Source: G020350405 sp964513655
Lineage (GTDB): Bacteria; Planctomycetota; Phycisphaerae; Sedimentisphaerales; Anaerobacaceae
Direction of reading: 5' to 3'
NCBI GenBank assembly: GCA_964513655.1
Contig: CAZENQ010000042.1
Coordinates: 1-27,749, forward strand
Length of the DNA stretch: 27,749 nt
Positions 8,009 to 15,564 of this stretch are shown here, piece by piece. The notes beneath the pieces were generated by a model. That model saw only the letters and a program-made list of their open reading frames with translations, ran no database searches and was not told where the DNA came from. Position 1 is the first letter of the stretch; each line of letters starts with the position of its first letter. The translations under genes were made by a program, and so were the position numbers.

Positions 8009-8962
8009 ATGCAAATAATCTATCTCGGCAGTGGTGAATTCGGTATCGAGTGCCTCAATGCCTTGGCTGCCTCAAGTCATACTCTGCCGCTTATCGTCAC
8101 TCAGCCCCCGCACCAGGCGGGCAGGGGCAGAAAGCCAAGACCGACGCCGGTCGCTGCCTGGGCAAAAGACCATTCTATAGAGTTCATAGAAACCGAGGAC
8201 GTAAATACACCTGAAATGGTCGGCAAGATTGCCGGGTTGCGGCCGGATTTGATTTTGGTGATAGCGTTCGGCCAGAAAATCGGAAGCGACCTGATAAACC
8301 TGCCGCCCAAAGGGGCTATCAACGTACACGCCTCGCTGCTGCCGAAGTACCGCGGCGCAGCCCCTATAAACTGGGCGATAATAAACGGCGAAACCGAGAC
8401 CGGTATAAGTATCATCACATTGGCTGAGAAGATGGACGCTGGCCAGGTCCTCGCACAGGAACAAACCGATATCGGGGAAAACGAAACCGCCGGCGAACTG
8501 CATGACCGATTAGCCCAGATTGCCGCCCCGCTGCTGCTAAAGACGCTCGAGCAAATCGCCGCTGGTACAGCTACTTACACCGAGCAGGACCATTCCATGG
8601 CAACTCTGGCACCTAAACTGAAGAAATCTGACGGTTTTCTTGATTTTGCAGAACCAGCCGAGGTCCTTAGAAGAAAGATGCTCGGCTTTTGGCCCTGGCC
8701 CGGCGCCTCGGCAATCTATACCCCCAAAGAAACCGGTAAGTCCGTGCGGGTAACAATAGCGACGGCCAGTGCGCTCGAGGATTCAAACCCGGCCGCCCTG
8801 CCAACCGGAACACTTGACGAGGAGCTAAATGTCATCTGCGGTGAAAACGCCCTTAAGATTGAAAAAATAAAGCCGACCGGCTCACGCCTCATGGACTTTG
8901 CCGATTTTGTCAACGGCCAGCACACAAAACCCGGCGACACATTCACAAAAATCGAAAAATAA
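8009..8962 (+). CDS. fmt: Methionyl-tRNA formyltransferase
   Basis: Formylates initiator Met-tRNA using 10-formyltetrahydrofolate and is the partner activity of the deformylase encoded just upstream. It is 317 aa, the normal length. The N-terminal Rossmann-like domain starts MQIIYLGSGEFGIECL. The catalytic site motif NVHASLLPKYRGAAPI (105-120) carries the conserved Asn and His, and the conserved Asp lies in KMDAGQVL (about D143). A C-terminal OB-fold domain begins near FWPWPGA and ends with GDTFTKIEK. No clear ribosome binding site precedes the ATG; instead the leader consists of heptamer repeats, which is unusual beside its neighbours. It converges with the minus-strand lipoprotein gene 69 bp downstream. 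Confidence 0.95.
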   Translation: MQIIYLGSGEFGIECLNALAASSHTLPLIVTQPPHQAGRGRKPRPTPVAAWAKDHSIEFIETEDVNTPEMVGKIAGLRPDLILVIAFGQKIGSDLINLPPKGAINVHASLLPKYRGAAPINWAIINGETETGISIITLAEKMDAGQVLAQEQTDIGENETAGELHDRLAQIAAPLLLKTLEQIAAGTATYTEQDHSMATLAPKLKKSDGFLDFAEPAEVLRRKMLGFWPWPGASAIYTPKETGKSVRVTIATASALEDSNPAALPTGTLDEELNVICGENALKIEKIKPTGSRLMDFADFVNGQHTKPGDTFTKIEK

Positions 8963-9031
8963 AACACACCTGGTCGAAATCTAAGATTCGAACTTCAATT
9001 CGCTAAAGGCGAAGAAATCCGATGCCCCCGC

Positions 9032-10522
9032 TTAGTTGTAAATAAAGTACGCGGTTGCGGTGCAATCCCTATCGGCGGTTATGCGGGCCCAGTGGGCGCT
9101 GAAGCCATCAGGGAATTCGTGATGGTGGTAACCATCAGCAGGCAGTTCGAAGACCTCATACTTTTTCCAGCTGCTGTTACCCAAAAAATCTACCTCGACC
9201 GTGAACCCAACCACATCGTCAGACTCATTGGCAAGATGCAGAACCTTTTTGTCGAAACCTGTCATAAGAAACGGGGCGCTCGCCTGGCCGGCCCTTACCT
9301 GGCTTTCCCACCAGGGCCCGCCCCATCCCGAGGGCTTGCCCATATTCCAGAGCTCATCTATGTTTCCGAACCAAAAACCCGACTGCGGCTGACCTACGGC
9401 GTTATCCGTCTGGTCACCTGCCATTACGAAAAGGCCCCGCCAATAGCAAAAATCAGGCACAATCCGAAGATGGCTGCAAATCGGACGAATACCCCACGCT
9501 CTGCCGCCATATAGCAGGGGCGGCAGCTCATAGAATATGCCATGCACATCCATCAGGTAACGCTCGGTTTGAGCTTCTCGAATCCTCATCCACTCTGTGT
9601 TCCAGGTATGGTCGAAGCTGTGGCTGCCCTTAGGCAGCAAATACCGCGACCATTTTCCACCGTGCAAGACCCTTAGAATAACCGATGACCTGCACCAGCC
9701 GGTTGCGAAAAGGGTATTGCCGTATCGACTCCCCACCCTTGGATTCTGCTTTCCGGAGACCTCAACAAAGGGGTTCCACTCAACAACCGTCCATTCGTCT
9801 CCGTCCCATTCGGCCAGAAAACCCGCCTGGCGCTGGCCCAGAAACTCCGGTTCTTCGTAAGTGTTGTTTGCCACGACGACCCGTCCCTGAGCGGTATGGC
9901 CGCCTTTAAAGTGGGGCGTAGCACCAGCCGGAATTCCCAACTTATCGACAAGGTCGAACAAAATCTTTGACTCGAGAGTCCTTATATCAACCTCGAAAAA
10001 AGCCCCCTCCATAGTAAGAAAATAGATCTTGTTTGCAGGGTCAGTAAGATGCCGCATCGTCGCGGTCAGACGGTGGTTCTTGAGGGTCTCGATGGTGCGG
10101 ACATTGCCCACAGCATCGATAACATGCGGGCCAATAAAGACCTGGCCGGACTCCCAGTGAACCATGCGGTTGGCAAAGGTACCCGTAACCGATTCAGGAT
10201 GAAGCCGCATCGTCATATCTTCGCTGATTTCGTAAAGGCCTATGCCTTCACCTCTGATATGGGCAACGTAACCAACGGCCCAGAGCTTGTCGGCCCAGGG
10301 TATCATCGCCCCTATGCCCGTTTCTGAATTGCTGCCAATGCCCGGCGCCATAACGGTAAGATTTGGAAAAACCCCCTTTATTTGCATTGGCCCGTCCGGC
10401 TTACGCCCTTCAACTTCACCGCCGGTCAAACAGGATTGTTCCGAACCTGCCTGGCCCTCGGCAAGACACCCGCTCATCAGAAAAACCAGCACTATGACCG
10501 CTGCTCTTACTTTCATATACAT
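9032..10522 (-). CDS. Lipoprotein of unknown function downstream of sulfatase
   Basis: A 496-aa protein that I do not recognise. The start is taken at ATG 10522, four bases after a strong AGGAGG; a second in-frame ATG at 10516 is equally possible. The open frame extends to 10588 but lacks a signal there. The N terminus KVRAAVIVLVFLMSGC is a lipoprotein signal with lipobox LMSGC, so it is probably anchored in the inner or outer membrane facing the periplasm. The mature part is rich in aromatic and Gly residues and short beta-type segments (for example KLWAVGYVAHIRGEGIGLYE and TLFATGWCRSSVILRVLHGG), suggesting a beta-propeller-like fold followed by a C-terminal beta-sandwich module (FTVEVDFLGNSSWKKYEVF to the end). 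It lies downstream of a Tat lipoprotein sulfatase on the same strand. A role in handling a sulfated glycan is only an inference from that neighbour. Confidence 0.8.
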   Translation of the reverse strand: MYMKVRAAVIVLVFLMSGCLAEGQAGSEQSCLTGGEVEGRKPDGPMQIKGVFPNLTVMAPGIGSNSETGIGAMIPWADKLWAVGYVAHIRGEGIGLYEISEDMTMRLHPESVTGTFANRMVHWESGQVFIGPHVIDAVGNVRTIETLKNHRLTATMRHLTDPANKIYFLTMEGAFFEVDIRTLESKILFDLVDKLGIPAGATPHFKGGHTAQGRVVVANNTYEEPEFLGQRQAGFLAEWDGDEWTVVEWNPFVEVSGKQNPRVGSRYGNTLFATGWCRSSVILRVLHGGKWSRYLLPKGSHSFDHTWNTEWMRIREAQTERYLMDVHGIFYELPPLLYGGRAWGIRPICSHLRIVPDFCYWRGLFVMAGDQTDNAVGQPQSGFWFGNIDELWNMGKPSGWGGPWWESQVRAGQASAPFLMTGFDKKVLHLANESDDVVGFTVEVDFLGNSSWKKYEVFELPADGYHHHEFPDGFSAHWARITADRDCTATAYFIYN

Positions 10523-10578
10523 ACCACCTCCTGGCTTTCTTAAGTCTAAATCCCTGCAAAACGAACTCAAACAATCAA

Positions 10579-10654
10579 TTATTTCCACTTTGGGCCTTCG
10601 GCGTCGATTTCAGCGTGCAGCTTTTAGAAAGTCACGTCTGTTCATCTTATCCAT
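10579..10654 (-). pseudogene. Relic of a second Tat-exported protein gene
   Basis: Twenty-four bases after the sulfatase stop, an ATG with AAGGAACGGG upstream opens MDKMNRRDFLKAAR and then stops (TGA at 10612-10610). This is a textbook twin-arginine start (RRDFLK) with no hydrophobic core after it. In another frame the same stretch reads HAEIDAEGPKWK and a stop (10579-10581), which resembles a genuine protein C terminus. The DNA encoding RRDFLK is nearly identical to the start of the neighbouring sulfatase gene: GACGTGACTTTCTAAAAGC against GACGTGAGTTTCTAAAAGC. The simplest reading is a gene reduced to its two ends by an internal deletion. What the lost gene encoded is unknown. Confidence 0.5.
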
Positions 10655-10678
10655 CCCGTTCCTTTTTCCGGGCATTGC

Positions 10679-12337
10679 TTATCTGGTTGATTTTGCGTTG
10701 TTAGGCTCCGCTGACTGTATTAAGTGATTGCGCAGGCTGTTCTTGACATCAGTGAACCTGGTATCTTGCGCAAGATTGGTCCACTCATGCGGGTCCTTTC
10801 TGTGGTCGTAAAGCTCTTCTTCGCCATTTTCACACAGAACATAGCGCCAATCGCGGCTTCGAACACTGAAATTCAGTGCCCGACCCCATCCCCCAATCAT
10901 GCTCAGGGCGACAGCGGGACCTCTCCAACGGCCCCGGTACGGGTCATGGAGAAACGGTCGTATGCTGTATCCGTCCAAAGGATAACCGTTGGTGCCTGCA
11001 TTTGGATTTTTGTCCAGTCCGCATAAATCAATGAGCGTCGGATAAAGGTCGATCAGAGATACCGGATGCTCGCACTCAGTGCCCGGCTGGCTGACCCCGG
11101 GTGCATACACCACCAACGGAATCCGGCAGGACTCCTCCCACGCGCTGTCCTTGAACAGATAGTCCTTCTCGCCCATATGGAACCCGTGGTCACTGGTAAC
11201 AATAACGATTGTATTTTTTGCATACGGACTTTTCTCCAATGCAGCCAGCACCTTGCCCACCTGGTCGTCAACAAAAGCGACACAGGCCAGGTAAGCCTGA
11301 ATCCATCGCTTCCACATCTCTTCGCCCCCGGCATCAATCATCAGCTGATATCTTTCAAAACCGTACGGCTGAAATTTCTTTAACGCCTCCGCGCAATCTT
11401 CCAGGTCATCGGCCTTATAAGGCGGCAGTTGAATGCTCTCCAGAGGAAACATATCAAAATACTCCTTGGGAGCATACAGGGGCGTATGAGGCCGACAAAA
11501 ACCAACCCCCAGAAATAAAGGCTTGTCATGTTCTCTTTGGAGGACCTCCGTCGCGTACTGAGCGTACAACTCGTCCGGCACCAGGTCCCTGTCATCGGCG
11601 CTGACGTAGCGAAAAGGCCTGTTGTATAATCGCCAGCCCTTATAACCCGGGATTCCCTTCTCGGGGTCGGCCGGCCAGTCGGGTACGTTCGACAGCGCCC
11701 CGAATGTTTGTTCCCAGTGCGTCCTTATGCTCTCGTGGCCCTTGAAAATAAATTGCATCTGGGGATGTTCTTTCCAGTTGTCCGTAACGGCTTTACCCTC
11801 CTGCCAGTCGGCCGGTGTCCGGTCTACACCGTCCCATGGAAAAGGCCCAAAGTTCGCCTCGTACCCGTATTCGGTGTAGTTTTCATAGTCCTCGTGCTGG
11901 TTGTGGAACAGCTTTCCCGTGCAGTAGACGCCGTAGCCCTCGTTTCGGAAGTGCTCCATCAGGCTGACACAATCGCCCAGGACGGCGTTCTTTCTCCAAT
12001 GATAAAACTCCAGGTAGCCCGTCGTATGGGGATAAAGCCCGCTCAACATACTTGCACGCGATGGCGCGCAGAGCGGGTCATTGCACTGTGCATTCACAAA
12101 CCGTACTCCCTTCCGCATCAGCCGGTTGATGTTGGGTGTTTTTGCCTGTGGATGACCGCCCATACCGGCAATCGAATCGTTCAGGTCATCGCAAATGATA
12201 AAAAGCACGTTGGGCCGACCGCGCCCGCCCATCTTAAAGCCCTCCATCACAGCACACCCAGACATCAGGCCGCTGATAAGACCGGATGTGCCAATTGCCG
12301 TCGCTTTTAGAAACTCACGTCGATTCATTTTGCTCAT
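10679..12337 (-). CDS. Sulfatase, iduronate-2-sulfatase-like, Tat lipoprotein
   Basis: A type I sulfatase that hydrolyses sulfate esters, probably on polysaccharides or glycosaminoglycan-like sugars, outside the cytoplasm. It is 552 aa from the ATG at 12337, chosen because AAGGTGA lies a few bases upstream; the open frame runs further up to 12367. NRREFLK (5-11) is a twin-arginine motif, and the hydrophobic run ends in LMSGC (24-28), a lipobox. The core begins with metal-binding DDLND (50-54). The formylglycine motif C-A-P-S-R (90-94) is the Cys type, needing maturation by a formylglycine-generating enzyme. DHGFHMGEKDYLFKDS and GKLFHNQHEDYEN give further active-site residues. The N-terminal pattern and overall length fit the iduronate-2-sulfatase-like branch; the actual substrate is not decidable. 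It is probably co-transcribed with the lipoprotein gene downstream. Confidence 0.9.
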   Translation of the reverse strand: MSKMNRREFLKATAIGTSGLISGLMSGCAVMEGFKMGGRGRPNVLFIICDDLNDSIAGMGGHPQAKTPNINRLMRKGVRFVNAQCNDPLCAPSRASMLSGLYPHTTGYLEFYHWRKNAVLGDCVSLMEHFRNEGYGVYCTGKLFHNQHEDYENYTEYGYEANFGPFPWDGVDRTPADWQEGKAVTDNWKEHPQMQFIFKGHESIRTHWEQTFGALSNVPDWPADPEKGIPGYKGWRLYNRPFRYVSADDRDLVPDELYAQYATEVLQREHDKPLFLGVGFCRPHTPLYAPKEYFDMFPLESIQLPPYKADDLEDCAEALKKFQPYGFERYQLMIDAGGEEMWKRWIQAYLACVAFVDDQVGKVLAALEKSPYAKNTIVIVTSDHGFHMGEKDYLFKDSAWEESCRIPLVVYAPGVSQPGTECEHPVSLIDLYPTLIDLCGLDKNPNAGTNGYPLDGYSIRPFLHDPYRGRWRGPAVALSMIGGWGRALNFSVRSRDWRYVLCENGEEELYDHRKDPHEWTNLAQDTRFTDVKNSLRNHLIQSAEPNNAKSTR

Positions 12338-12498
12338 CACAATCACCTTACTCGTTATTAATGTCATCTAAGTGATTGAAAACGGCGTCAACAGCATGCC
12401 GATAGTGTAACCGCCGACAGCAAACACGCAAGAATTTACTCACTCACCCGACCTGAATCCTCCGCCGCCGCGATAATGTCAAAAAACAAACTCAAACC

Positions 12499-12608
12499 AA
12501 ATCCACAGCTTTTCCACAAAACCAACTTACGTTGTGCAAAACATGTTAAAAATAAATTTTTTTCGCGCGCAAAGTCAACACTGACAAGAACCTCCAGCAA
12601 GTGGAAAA
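12499..12608. other. DnaA-box-like cluster and A/T-rich stretch upstream of dnaA (candidate oriC)
   Basis: The 417-bp non-coding gap between the sulfatase (12337) and dnaA (12755) holds several near matches to the DnaA box TTATNCACA. They are TTTTCCACA at 12510-12518 (+, one mismatch), TTTTGCACA read on the minus strand at 12541-12533 (one mismatch), AAATCCACA at 12499-12507 (two mismatches) and TTTTCCACT on the minus strand at 12608-12600. An A/T-rich run (12542-12564, TGTTAAAAATAAATTTTTTT) lies between them and could be an unwinding element. Genes run away from the region on both sides (sulfatase leftward, dnaA rightward). It may instead be only the autoregulated dnaA promoter region. Apart from these sites and the dnaA ribosome binding site I see nothing in the gap. 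Confidence 0.45.
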
Positions 12609-12754
12609 GAAATTCCGAAAAACGGGATTGATTTGTTTTCTCGCCGTCCAATAATACGAGCTAAAGGATTGGATTTCAACCAAGGAGTATGACCCGGTCC
12701 CATTTTGCTTTTGCCGAATGTGGCCACCAACTTTGAGTTCAGAGGAGAGTACCG

Positions 12755-14164
12755 ATGCAGAGCACAGTCACGGATGAAGCCAGTGCCATAAATGATGCTA
12801 TCGCCGAAAAGGTCGGACCGCAGAAGTTCCGAATCTGGTTCAGGAACTCAACAAGGCTGACACTTACCGAAGGATACTTAAAGGTGGGTGTCCCGAACCT
12901 TTTCATAGCGAGCTGGATTGAGAACCACTTTTCAAATGAAATCGCAGAGGCGGTCAGGGCGGTTACCGGAAACAGCCGAAAGGTCACCTTCACCATCGAC
13001 CCGGAGCTTTCAGGCAGCCAGCGCCGAACACAGCTCGATTCGCAGGCACAACTGGTCGCAAAGGCCCGGGACAGAACCAACACCTGGAGAGCCTCAATAC
13101 AGCCGCGACCAAAGAAAAAGCTTAAACTCAGTCTCGATACATTCGTTGTCGGCCCGTCAAATGAACTGGCCTACAACACTGCAAAGGCAGTCGCTGATGC
13201 AAAACAAAGCCCTTTTAATCCGCTGTTTATTCATGGAGGATACGGGGTCGGGAAAACTCATCTGCTGCAAGGGATTTGCAATGCGGTGTGCAGGAACCGG
13301 CCCGAAACTAATTGGCTATATCTCTCAGCGGAGGATTTCGCCAATCAGTTTGTGCTGGCCTTGAAGACAAAAAAGCTGGAGGCTTTTCGACGCCGAATGC
13401 GGCAAACGGATTTGTTGGCAATCGACGACATTCACTTCTTGGCCAGCAAGCCTTCAACGCAGGAGGAATTCCTGCATACTTTTAACACCATAGACCTGGC
13501 GGGCAAACAGATTGTCCTGGCCTCCGACGCCCACCCGAAGATGATAGGCCAGCTCTCTGAAAAACTCGTCAACCGGTTCGTCTCGGGAATGGTCGTCAAA
13601 ATCGAAACGCCCGACTTGCGTACCCGCTGCTTAATCTGCAAGCAATACGCCGCGCAAATGCAAAAGCCCATCCCCGAAAACGTAACAAGATACATCGCGG
13701 AAAATCTGCGGACCAACGTCCGCGAGCTGGAAGGTGCCCTGCTGAAACTAATCGCCTTTGCCTCGCTTCAAAATGGAAAAGTCACCCTGTCCCTGGCCAA
13801 AAAGGTACTGGCCGAGCATCTGGAAAGGTGCGACCCAATCGCCCACATATCAGATATCGAATCGGCCGTCGCCACATATTTCGGGATAACACCGGCGAAT
13901 ATACATTCCTCAAAGAAGGACAGGACCGTTGCCATGGCCCGGCATTTCAGTATGTACCTGGCCCGGAAGCACACCAAGATGTCGTCCTCTGAGGTAGGCA
14001 GATTCATGGGCAACAAAAATCACGCCACAGTGCTTCTGGCCTGCAAAAAGATCGAGGGCCAAATCAAGCAAAATTCGGAACTGCACTGGAACGGCCCGGC
14101 CGGGAACAAAATATCCAAAGCCAGAACCGTACTCGCCAGGCTTGAACAGAGCATCTCCGGCTGA
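12755..14164 (+). CDS. dnaA: Chromosomal replication initiator DnaA
   Basis: AAA+ ATPase that binds DnaA boxes and opens the replication origin. It is 469 aa. Domain I (about 10-85) contains KFRIWFRNSTRLTLTEG and IASWIENHF. A short basic linker (about 86-125) follows. The AAA+ core has Walker A GGYGVGKTH (161-169), Walker B LLAIDDIHFLA (220-230), and an ELEGALLKL segment in the lid region. The C-terminal DNA-binding domain has RTVAMARHFSMYLARKHTKMS and then GNKNHATVLLACKKI. The latter corresponds to the DnaA signature, usually GGRDHTTVLHACRKI, with N and A replacing D and first T. The ATG is preceded by AGAGGAGAG at good spacing. dnaN and gyrB are not adjacent. Confidence 0.94.
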   Translation: MQSTVTDEASAINDAIAEKVGPQKFRIWFRNSTRLTLTEGYLKVGVPNLFIASWIENHFSNEIAEAVRAVTGNSRKVTFTIDPELSGSQRRTQLDSQAQLVAKARDRTNTWRASIQPRPKKKLKLSLDTFVVGPSNELAYNTAKAVADAKQSPFNPLFIHGGYGVGKTHLLQGICNAVCRNRPETNWLYLSAEDFANQFVLALKTKKLEAFRRRMRQTDLLAIDDIHFLASKPSTQEEFLHTFNTIDLAGKQIVLASDAHPKMIGQLSEKLVNRFVSGMVVKIETPDLRTRCLICKQYAAQMQKPIPENVTRYIAENLRTNVRELEGALLKLIAFASLQNGKVTLSLAKKVLAEHLERCDPIAHISDIESAVATYFGITPANIHSSKKDRTVAMARHFSMYLARKHTKMSSSEVGRFMGNKNHATVLLACKKIEGQIKQNSELHWNGPAGNKISKARTVLARLEQSISG

Positions 14165-14275
14165 GACTATCGCTAAGAAACACCCGCCCGATTACGTTAC
14201 TGCCGGCAAGCCACATGAAGAACCTGCGCTTTCTTCATAAATACTGCGGATACTTGCGAGAAGAACCATAAAAGC

Positions 14276-14310
14276 AAGCGACAGCATCAATTCCCTTGAT
14301 GCTGCCGCTT
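14276..14310 (+). terminator. 15-bp stem hairpin after dnaA
   Basis: The arms AAGCGACAGCATCAA (14276-14290) and TTGATGCTGCCGCTT (14296-14310) pair with a single mismatch around a TTCCC loop. No T-run follows (AAAACATCTC), so it is not a canonical intrinsic terminator. It may still end the dnaA message, protect its 3' end, or act on the small ORF, whose GAGGAGGAG begins 11 bases downstream. Confidence 0.5.
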
Positions 14311-14334
14311 AAAACATCTCGAGGAGGAGAAAAC

Positions 14335-14400
14335 ATGTCTTTTCATTTCTTTTGTTTTGGCACTTCTCTATACGCCGCCTCAATTGCAATTGTTCGATAA
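14335..14400 (+). CDS. Possible 21-residue hydrophobic small protein
   Basis: The ATG at 14335 is preceded by GAGGAGGAG with a spacer of about six bases, a stronger ribosome binding site than most real genes here have. The frame reads MSFHFFCFG, then TSLYAASIAIVR and TAA. The peptide is hydrophobic and aromatic-rich, with a single basic residue at the end, as expected for a small membrane-associated peptide. A strong hairpin lies directly upstream. I know no family for it. It could be a leader peptide, a free small protein, or chance. Confidence 0.3.
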   Translation: MSFHFFCFGTSLYAASIAIVR

Positions 14401-14486
14401 ATCTCAAAAAATCGTCCAAATTCTTAAATTAAAGCTCCTAATCTCGTCTGCAAGCCAATGCCCTCATAATAAACGCAGACTAAAGA

Positions 14487-14515
14487 TTTGCAGCCGACCT
14501 TTATCCTGCTAAAAT
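14487..14515 (+). promoter_or_regulatory. Candidate promoter for the PPC-domain gene
   Basis: TTTGCA (14487-14492) and TAAAAT (14510-14515) are spaced 17 bp apart and lie 40 bp before the ATG. They match four and five of six consensus bases. Confidence 0.4.
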
Positions 14516-14555
14516 CATCGCATAACCAATAACAACCAACCCACAGGAGCAGAAA

Positions 14556-14993
14556 ATGGAATATAAGACAGGCAGGACAGGCCGAATAATCGCGGCACGG
14601 CTGTTCGAAGGCGAGGACATCTACGAATCAATCGAACAAATCGCAAACAAAGAAAACATCCAATCCGCGGCGGTGTTCATTACCGGCGGATTCCGAGAAG
14701 CCAGCGTCGTGGTCGGCCCCAAGCATGAGAAGCCCAAAATCGTCGGCAACTTCAAAGACTTTGCCGGCCCCGGCGAGGTACTCGGCGTCGGAACAATATA
14801 CTGCGACGACGAGGGCCCGAAGCTGCACATCCATACCGCAATCGGCAAAGGCGACCAGACCATCGTCGGCTGCCCGCGCGGAGGGGCAAAAACATTCCTC
14901 GTCCTCGAAGTTACGATAATTGAAATAAAGGGAATTCAAGCCCGCAGGAAAACCGACAAAGAAAAAGGCCTCAGCCTCCTGCGATTCGATTAG
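14556..14993 (+). CDS. PPC (DUF296) domain protein
   Basis: A 145-aa single-domain protein of the PPC/PCC (DUF296) family, the fold that in plants occurs in AT-hook proteins and in bacteria and archaea occurs alone, often as a trimer. The bacterial function is not established. The visible pattern fits the family: an N-terminal RIIAARLFEGEDIYESIEQI, AVFITGGFREASV, then LHIHTAIGKGDQTIVGCPRGG, where the H-x-H pair lies in the position expected for metal or ligand contact, and LVLEVTIIEI. The start has AGGAG six bases upstream. It has its own candidate promoter. Its stop overlaps the convergent membrane-protein gene by four bases (14990-14993). Confidence 0.75.
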   Translation: MEYKTGRTGRIIAARLFEGEDIYESIEQIANKENIQSAAVFITGGFREASVVVGPKHEKPKIVGNFKDFAGPGEVLGVGTIYCDDEGPKLHIHTAIGKGDQTIVGCPRGGAKTFLVLEVTIIEIKGIQARRKTDKEKGLSLLRFD

Positions 14994-15493
14994 TCGCCCC
15001 CAGGATTTTGGGCGTCCTGTCCTTTATCTTCAGCGGGGGCAAAACATATAAATGAAATAAGGATTAAAAAAGCACCCGACACAAAAAGTGCCGTTCGCTG
15101 GGGCGGTCTGCTGCAGCGGATAATCCAATCTGGCACCTCAGATTTGCCTGTCTGCTCCTCGGCGCCGGCCATGAGAATCTTTCGCGCAGCCTCGAGCTGC
15201 TCAGCCGTTACCTCAGGGTAAACAGTATCCTCATCTTCCGGCTCAATGCCGAGAGTGGCAGGCGCAATCCGCCTGACAAAATTCGGGTCGTCCGCTAACT
15301 GCCGCAGCAGCGCATCGTAGTCGGCATCTAATGCCTTCAAACGTTCCAGCAGCTCCTGCGACTGCCTTAACCACAGTTCGTTTTGATAGTAGCCAACCAA
15401 ATCATCGCAAAGTACCGAGCCGCTCAGCACTGCCGCGCCGATGCTGAAAAACAAAACAAACAGCAATACCCGTATGATGACCTGCCTTTGCAT
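14990..15493 (-). CDS. FtsB/DivIC-like membrane protein downstream of eno
   Basis: A 167-aa protein with an N-terminal membrane segment (VLLFVLFFSIGAAVL, about 9-23) and a helical coiled-coil-type stretch (ELLERLKALDADYDALLRQL, about 47-66). Next comes DDPNFVRRIAPATLGIEPEDEDTVYPEV, which resembles the end of the FtsB/DivIC domain (coil, short helix, then a Pro-Glu-Thr-x-Tyr turn). FtsB is a bitopic division protein acting with FtsL and FtsQ. The gene follows eno by 71 bp on the same strand, and eno-ftsB is a well-known gene order in gammaproteobacteria, which supports the call. Unusual: a second hydrophobic helix (TALFVSGAFLILISFICFA, about 134-152) and a Gly/Asp tail, not found in classical FtsB. 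No Shine-Dalgarno is evident. Confidence 0.55.
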   Translation of the reverse strand: MQRQVIIRVLLFVLFFSIGAAVLSGSVLCDDLVGYYQNELWLRQSQELLERLKALDADYDALLRQLADDPNFVRRIAPATLGIEPEDEDTVYPEVTAEQLEAARKILMAGAEEQTGKSEVPDWIIRCSRPPQRTALFVSGAFLILISFICFAPAEDKGQDAQNPGGD

Positions 15494-15564
15494 AGCCCAA
15501 AGTAAGAAAGTGCAAAACCAAAAGCCGGTAAATTCCGCGCTTCTATCCTTTTCGTTTCACGCTC

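Larger units (their letters stand above)
14165..14555. other. 391-bp gap between dnaA and the PPC-domain gene
   Basis: This gap contains a near-perfect hairpin (14276-14310), a 21-codon ORF with a strong ribosome binding site (14335-14400), a candidate promoter (14487-14515), and a TAACCAA heptamer (14523-14529). Bases 14165-14275 and 14401-14486 show nothing I can assign. Confidence 0.6.

Noticed and set aside
8963..9031. Possible terminator between convergent fmt and the lipoprotein gene
   Set aside because: Only short, bulged pairings (TCGAA/TTCGA and TTCGC/GCGAA) are visible, without a T-run; too weak to list.
10287..10727. Plus-strand ORF of 146 codons across the lipoprotein start
   Set aside because: Antisense to the signal peptide region, the relic and the sulfatase end; no ribosome binding site and no recognisable motif.
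12436..12651. 71-codon minus-strand ORF in the dnaA upstream gap
   Set aside because: It runs through the DnaA-box-like region and A/T tract, with biased Leu/Phe composition from A/T runs and no support as a gene.
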